Below are positions 6,245 to 7,263 of a stretch of 7,263 nt of DNA, in pieces. The DNA comes from CAUZRD01 sp963582255 (GTDB taxonomy: Bacteria > Pseudomonadota > Alphaproteobacteria > Rhizobiales > TMED25), in NCBI GenBank assembly GCA_963582255.1, contig CAUZRD010000108.1:1-7263 (forward strand), written 5' to 3'. The notes beneath the pieces are model-generated. The model was not told the origin of the DNA, did not search any database, and saw only the letters and a program-made list of their open reading frames with translations. The translations under genes were made by a program, and so were the position numbers. The first letter of the stretch is position 1. Every line of letters starts with the position of its first letter.

Positions 6245-6273
6245 TTGTGCAAAGAGAACAAAGAAAGTACAAA
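6245..6273 (+). promoter_or_regulatory. possible recA promoter with SOS-box-like element
   Basis: GAAC (6256-6259), seven bases, then GTAC (6267-6270) matches the alphaproteobacterial LexA site GAAC-N7-GAAC except for one base. GTTC at 6241-6244 with AGAAC ending at 6259 also gives an inverted pair. A weak promoter pair brackets the element: TTGTGC (6245-6250) and TACAAA (6268-6273), 17 bases apart. A LexA site in the spacer of the recA promoter would be the expected arrangement. The mismatch and the weak promoter boxes keep this tentative. Confidence 0.35.
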
Positions 6274-6321
6274 TGCCCAATTGAAACACTCACATGGCTA
6301 TGGAATAAAGGCGCACCAAAC

Positions 6322-7263
6322 ATGTCAAAAACCTCGCTTCGACTTGTTGATGGAGACTCAATGGATAAAGACAAGGCGCTTGAAGCCGCTTTAAGCCAGA
6401 TTGAACGAGCTTTTGGCAAAGGTTCAATCATGAAACTTGGAACACATGGCCAAGTTGTCGAAATAAGTTTTGTTCCAACGGGTTCTCTTGGTCTTGATAT
6501 AGCTCTTGGAATTGGTGGACTTCCCCGTGGGCGGGTGGTCGAGATTTATGGTCCGGAGTCATCCGGTAAAACGACACTTGCGCTGCACACCGTCGCTGAA
6601 GCCCAAAAGGGTGGCGGAGTTTGCGCTTTTATTGATGCCGAACATGCGCTCGATCCAGGCTATGCACGAAAACTAGGTGTTGATATTCGAGAGCTTTTGA
6701 TTTCCCAACCTGATACCGGCGAGCAGGCGCTAGAAATCGCTGATACACTGGTACGTTCCGGTGCTGTAGAGGTGTTGGTGATAGATTCTGTTGCGGCATT
6801 AACGCCGCGCGCTGAGCTTGAAGGTGAAATGGGGGCGTCACTTCCAGGCCTTCAGGCTCGTTTAATGAGCCAGGCGCTTAGAAAACTAACAGCTTCGATC
6901 TCGCGTTCGAACTGTATGGTGATCTTTATCAATCAGATTCGCATGAAGATTGGGGTAATGTACGGCAGCCCAGAGACCACCACAGGTGGCAACGCGCTGA
7001 AATTTTATGCTTCAGTTCGTCTGGATATCAGGCGGATTGGACAGATCAAGGATCGTGATGAGGTTGTTGGCAATCATACTAGGGTCAAGGTGGTGAAGAA
7101 CAAGGTTGCCCCACCATTCAGGGAAGTTGAATTCGATATTATGTATGGCGAAGGGATATCCAAGGTCGGCGAACTTATCGACCTTGGCGTTAAAGCGGGT
7201 GTCGTTGAAAAATCGGGATCATGGTATTCACATGACAGTGTACGCATTGGTCAGGGCCGTGAC
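6322..7263 (+). CDS. recA: recombinase RecA, C-terminus cut off by the window edge
   Basis: RecA forms ATP-dependent filaments on single-stranded DNA, drives strand exchange and triggers LexA self-cleavage. The 314 residues present carry Walker A GPESSGKT (77-84), catalytic Glu107 in DAEHALDP, Walker B VLVIDSVAAL (151-160), the L1 loop with EGEMGASLPG (167-176), and the L2 loop with KIGVMYGSPETTTGG (209-223), then LKFYASVRLDIRRIG. Numbering runs 11 ahead of E. coli RecA owing to a longer N-terminus, so the window stops near E. coli position 303; only the C-terminal tail is missing. The start at 6322 has AAAGG at 6307-6311 ten bases upstream. Met14 (6361) is an alternative that would give an E. 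coli-like N-terminus. The frame is open to the window edge with no stop. L2 has Tyr214 where E. coli has Phe203, a conservative change. The gene follows cckA in the same direction but with its own long leader, so it is probably transcribed separately. Confidence 0.97.
   Translation, partial: MSKTSLRLVDGDSMDKDKALEAALSQIERAFGKGSIMKLGTHGQVVEISFVPTGSLGLDIALGIGGLPRGRVVEIYGPESSGKTTLALHTVAEAQKGGGVCAFIDAEHALDPGYARKLGVDIRELLISQPDTGEQALEIADTLVRSGAVEVLVIDSVAALTPRAELEGEMGASLPGLQARLMSQALRKLTASISRSNCMVIFINQIRMKIGVMYGSPETTTGGNALKFYASVRLDIRRIGQIKDRDEVVGNHTRVKVVKNKVAPPFREVEFDIMYGEGISKVGELIDLGVKAGVVEKSGSWYSHDSVRIGQGRD

Larger units (their letters stand above)
5841..6321. other. 481-bp AT-rich intergenic region between cckA and recA
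   Basis: No protein-coding gene is supported here. The longest forward reading frames starting at ATG are about 28 codons and lack a ribosome site. The region is clearly more AT-rich than the flanking genes. It contains a weak hairpin after cckA (5878-5891), a dyad with a CtrA-type half-site (5965-5985), an RNA-hairpin-forming repeat (6123-6155) and an SOS-box-like element near recA (6256-6270). Each is listed separately where it merits it. No clear intrinsic terminator for cckA was found. A small RNA gene cannot be excluded by eye. Confidence 0.6.

Noticed and set aside
6201..6431. Minus-strand 76-codon frame overlapping the recA start
   Set aside because: It overlaps the conserved recA N-terminus, lacks recognisable motifs and is antisense to a certain gene.

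Overview
The window most likely comes from an alphaproteobacterium of moderate GC content, plausibly a marine one. The main evidence is a CckA-type hybrid histidine kinase (a cell-cycle regulator of that class), an alphaproteobacterial-style RecA lying downstream of it, and a FliO-like protein divergent from cckA. The genus cannot be fixed from the sequence. A SAR116-like or Rhodospirillales-like origin is only a guess from the intermediate base composition and protein style.

Layout from left to right. Bases 1-230 are a non-coding leader with two abutting palindromes, one of them a CRP-type TGTGA-N6-TCACA site. At 231-1016 (+) is a secreted FecR-domain protein with an Asp/Asn-rich tail. A perfect 12-bp hairpin (1025-1057) separates it from a convergent cysteine synthase gene (1097-2188, -). 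The 285-bp leader upstream of cysK (2189-2473) has no gene but holds a promoter-like pair, a dyad and two hairpins. At 2474-3151 (-) is a FliO-like single-pass membrane protein with a long disordered tail. A 169-bp divergent spacer leads to cckA (3321-5840, +), a kinase with two membrane helices, three PAS-like regions, HisKA, HATPase and receiver domains. A 481-bp AT-rich gap (5841-6321) holds several dyads and an SOS-box-like sequence. The window ends inside recA (6322 to the right edge, +), which lacks its C-terminus.

The genes do not form one pathway. CckA is known to feed phosphate through ChpT to CtrA, which in many alphaproteobacteria controls flagellar genes and in some of them also DNA-repair or SOS-related genes. 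A FliO-like gene and recA flanking cckA is therefore a suggestive arrangement, but ChpT and CtrA are not in the window. CysK (cysteine synthesis) and the FecR-domain protein look functionally independent. I see no mobile element, CRISPR array, tRNA or rRNA, and no convincing new multi-gene system. The most interesting material is regulatory: paired palindromes before fecR, structured leaders before cysK and recA, and the orphan secreted FecR protein.
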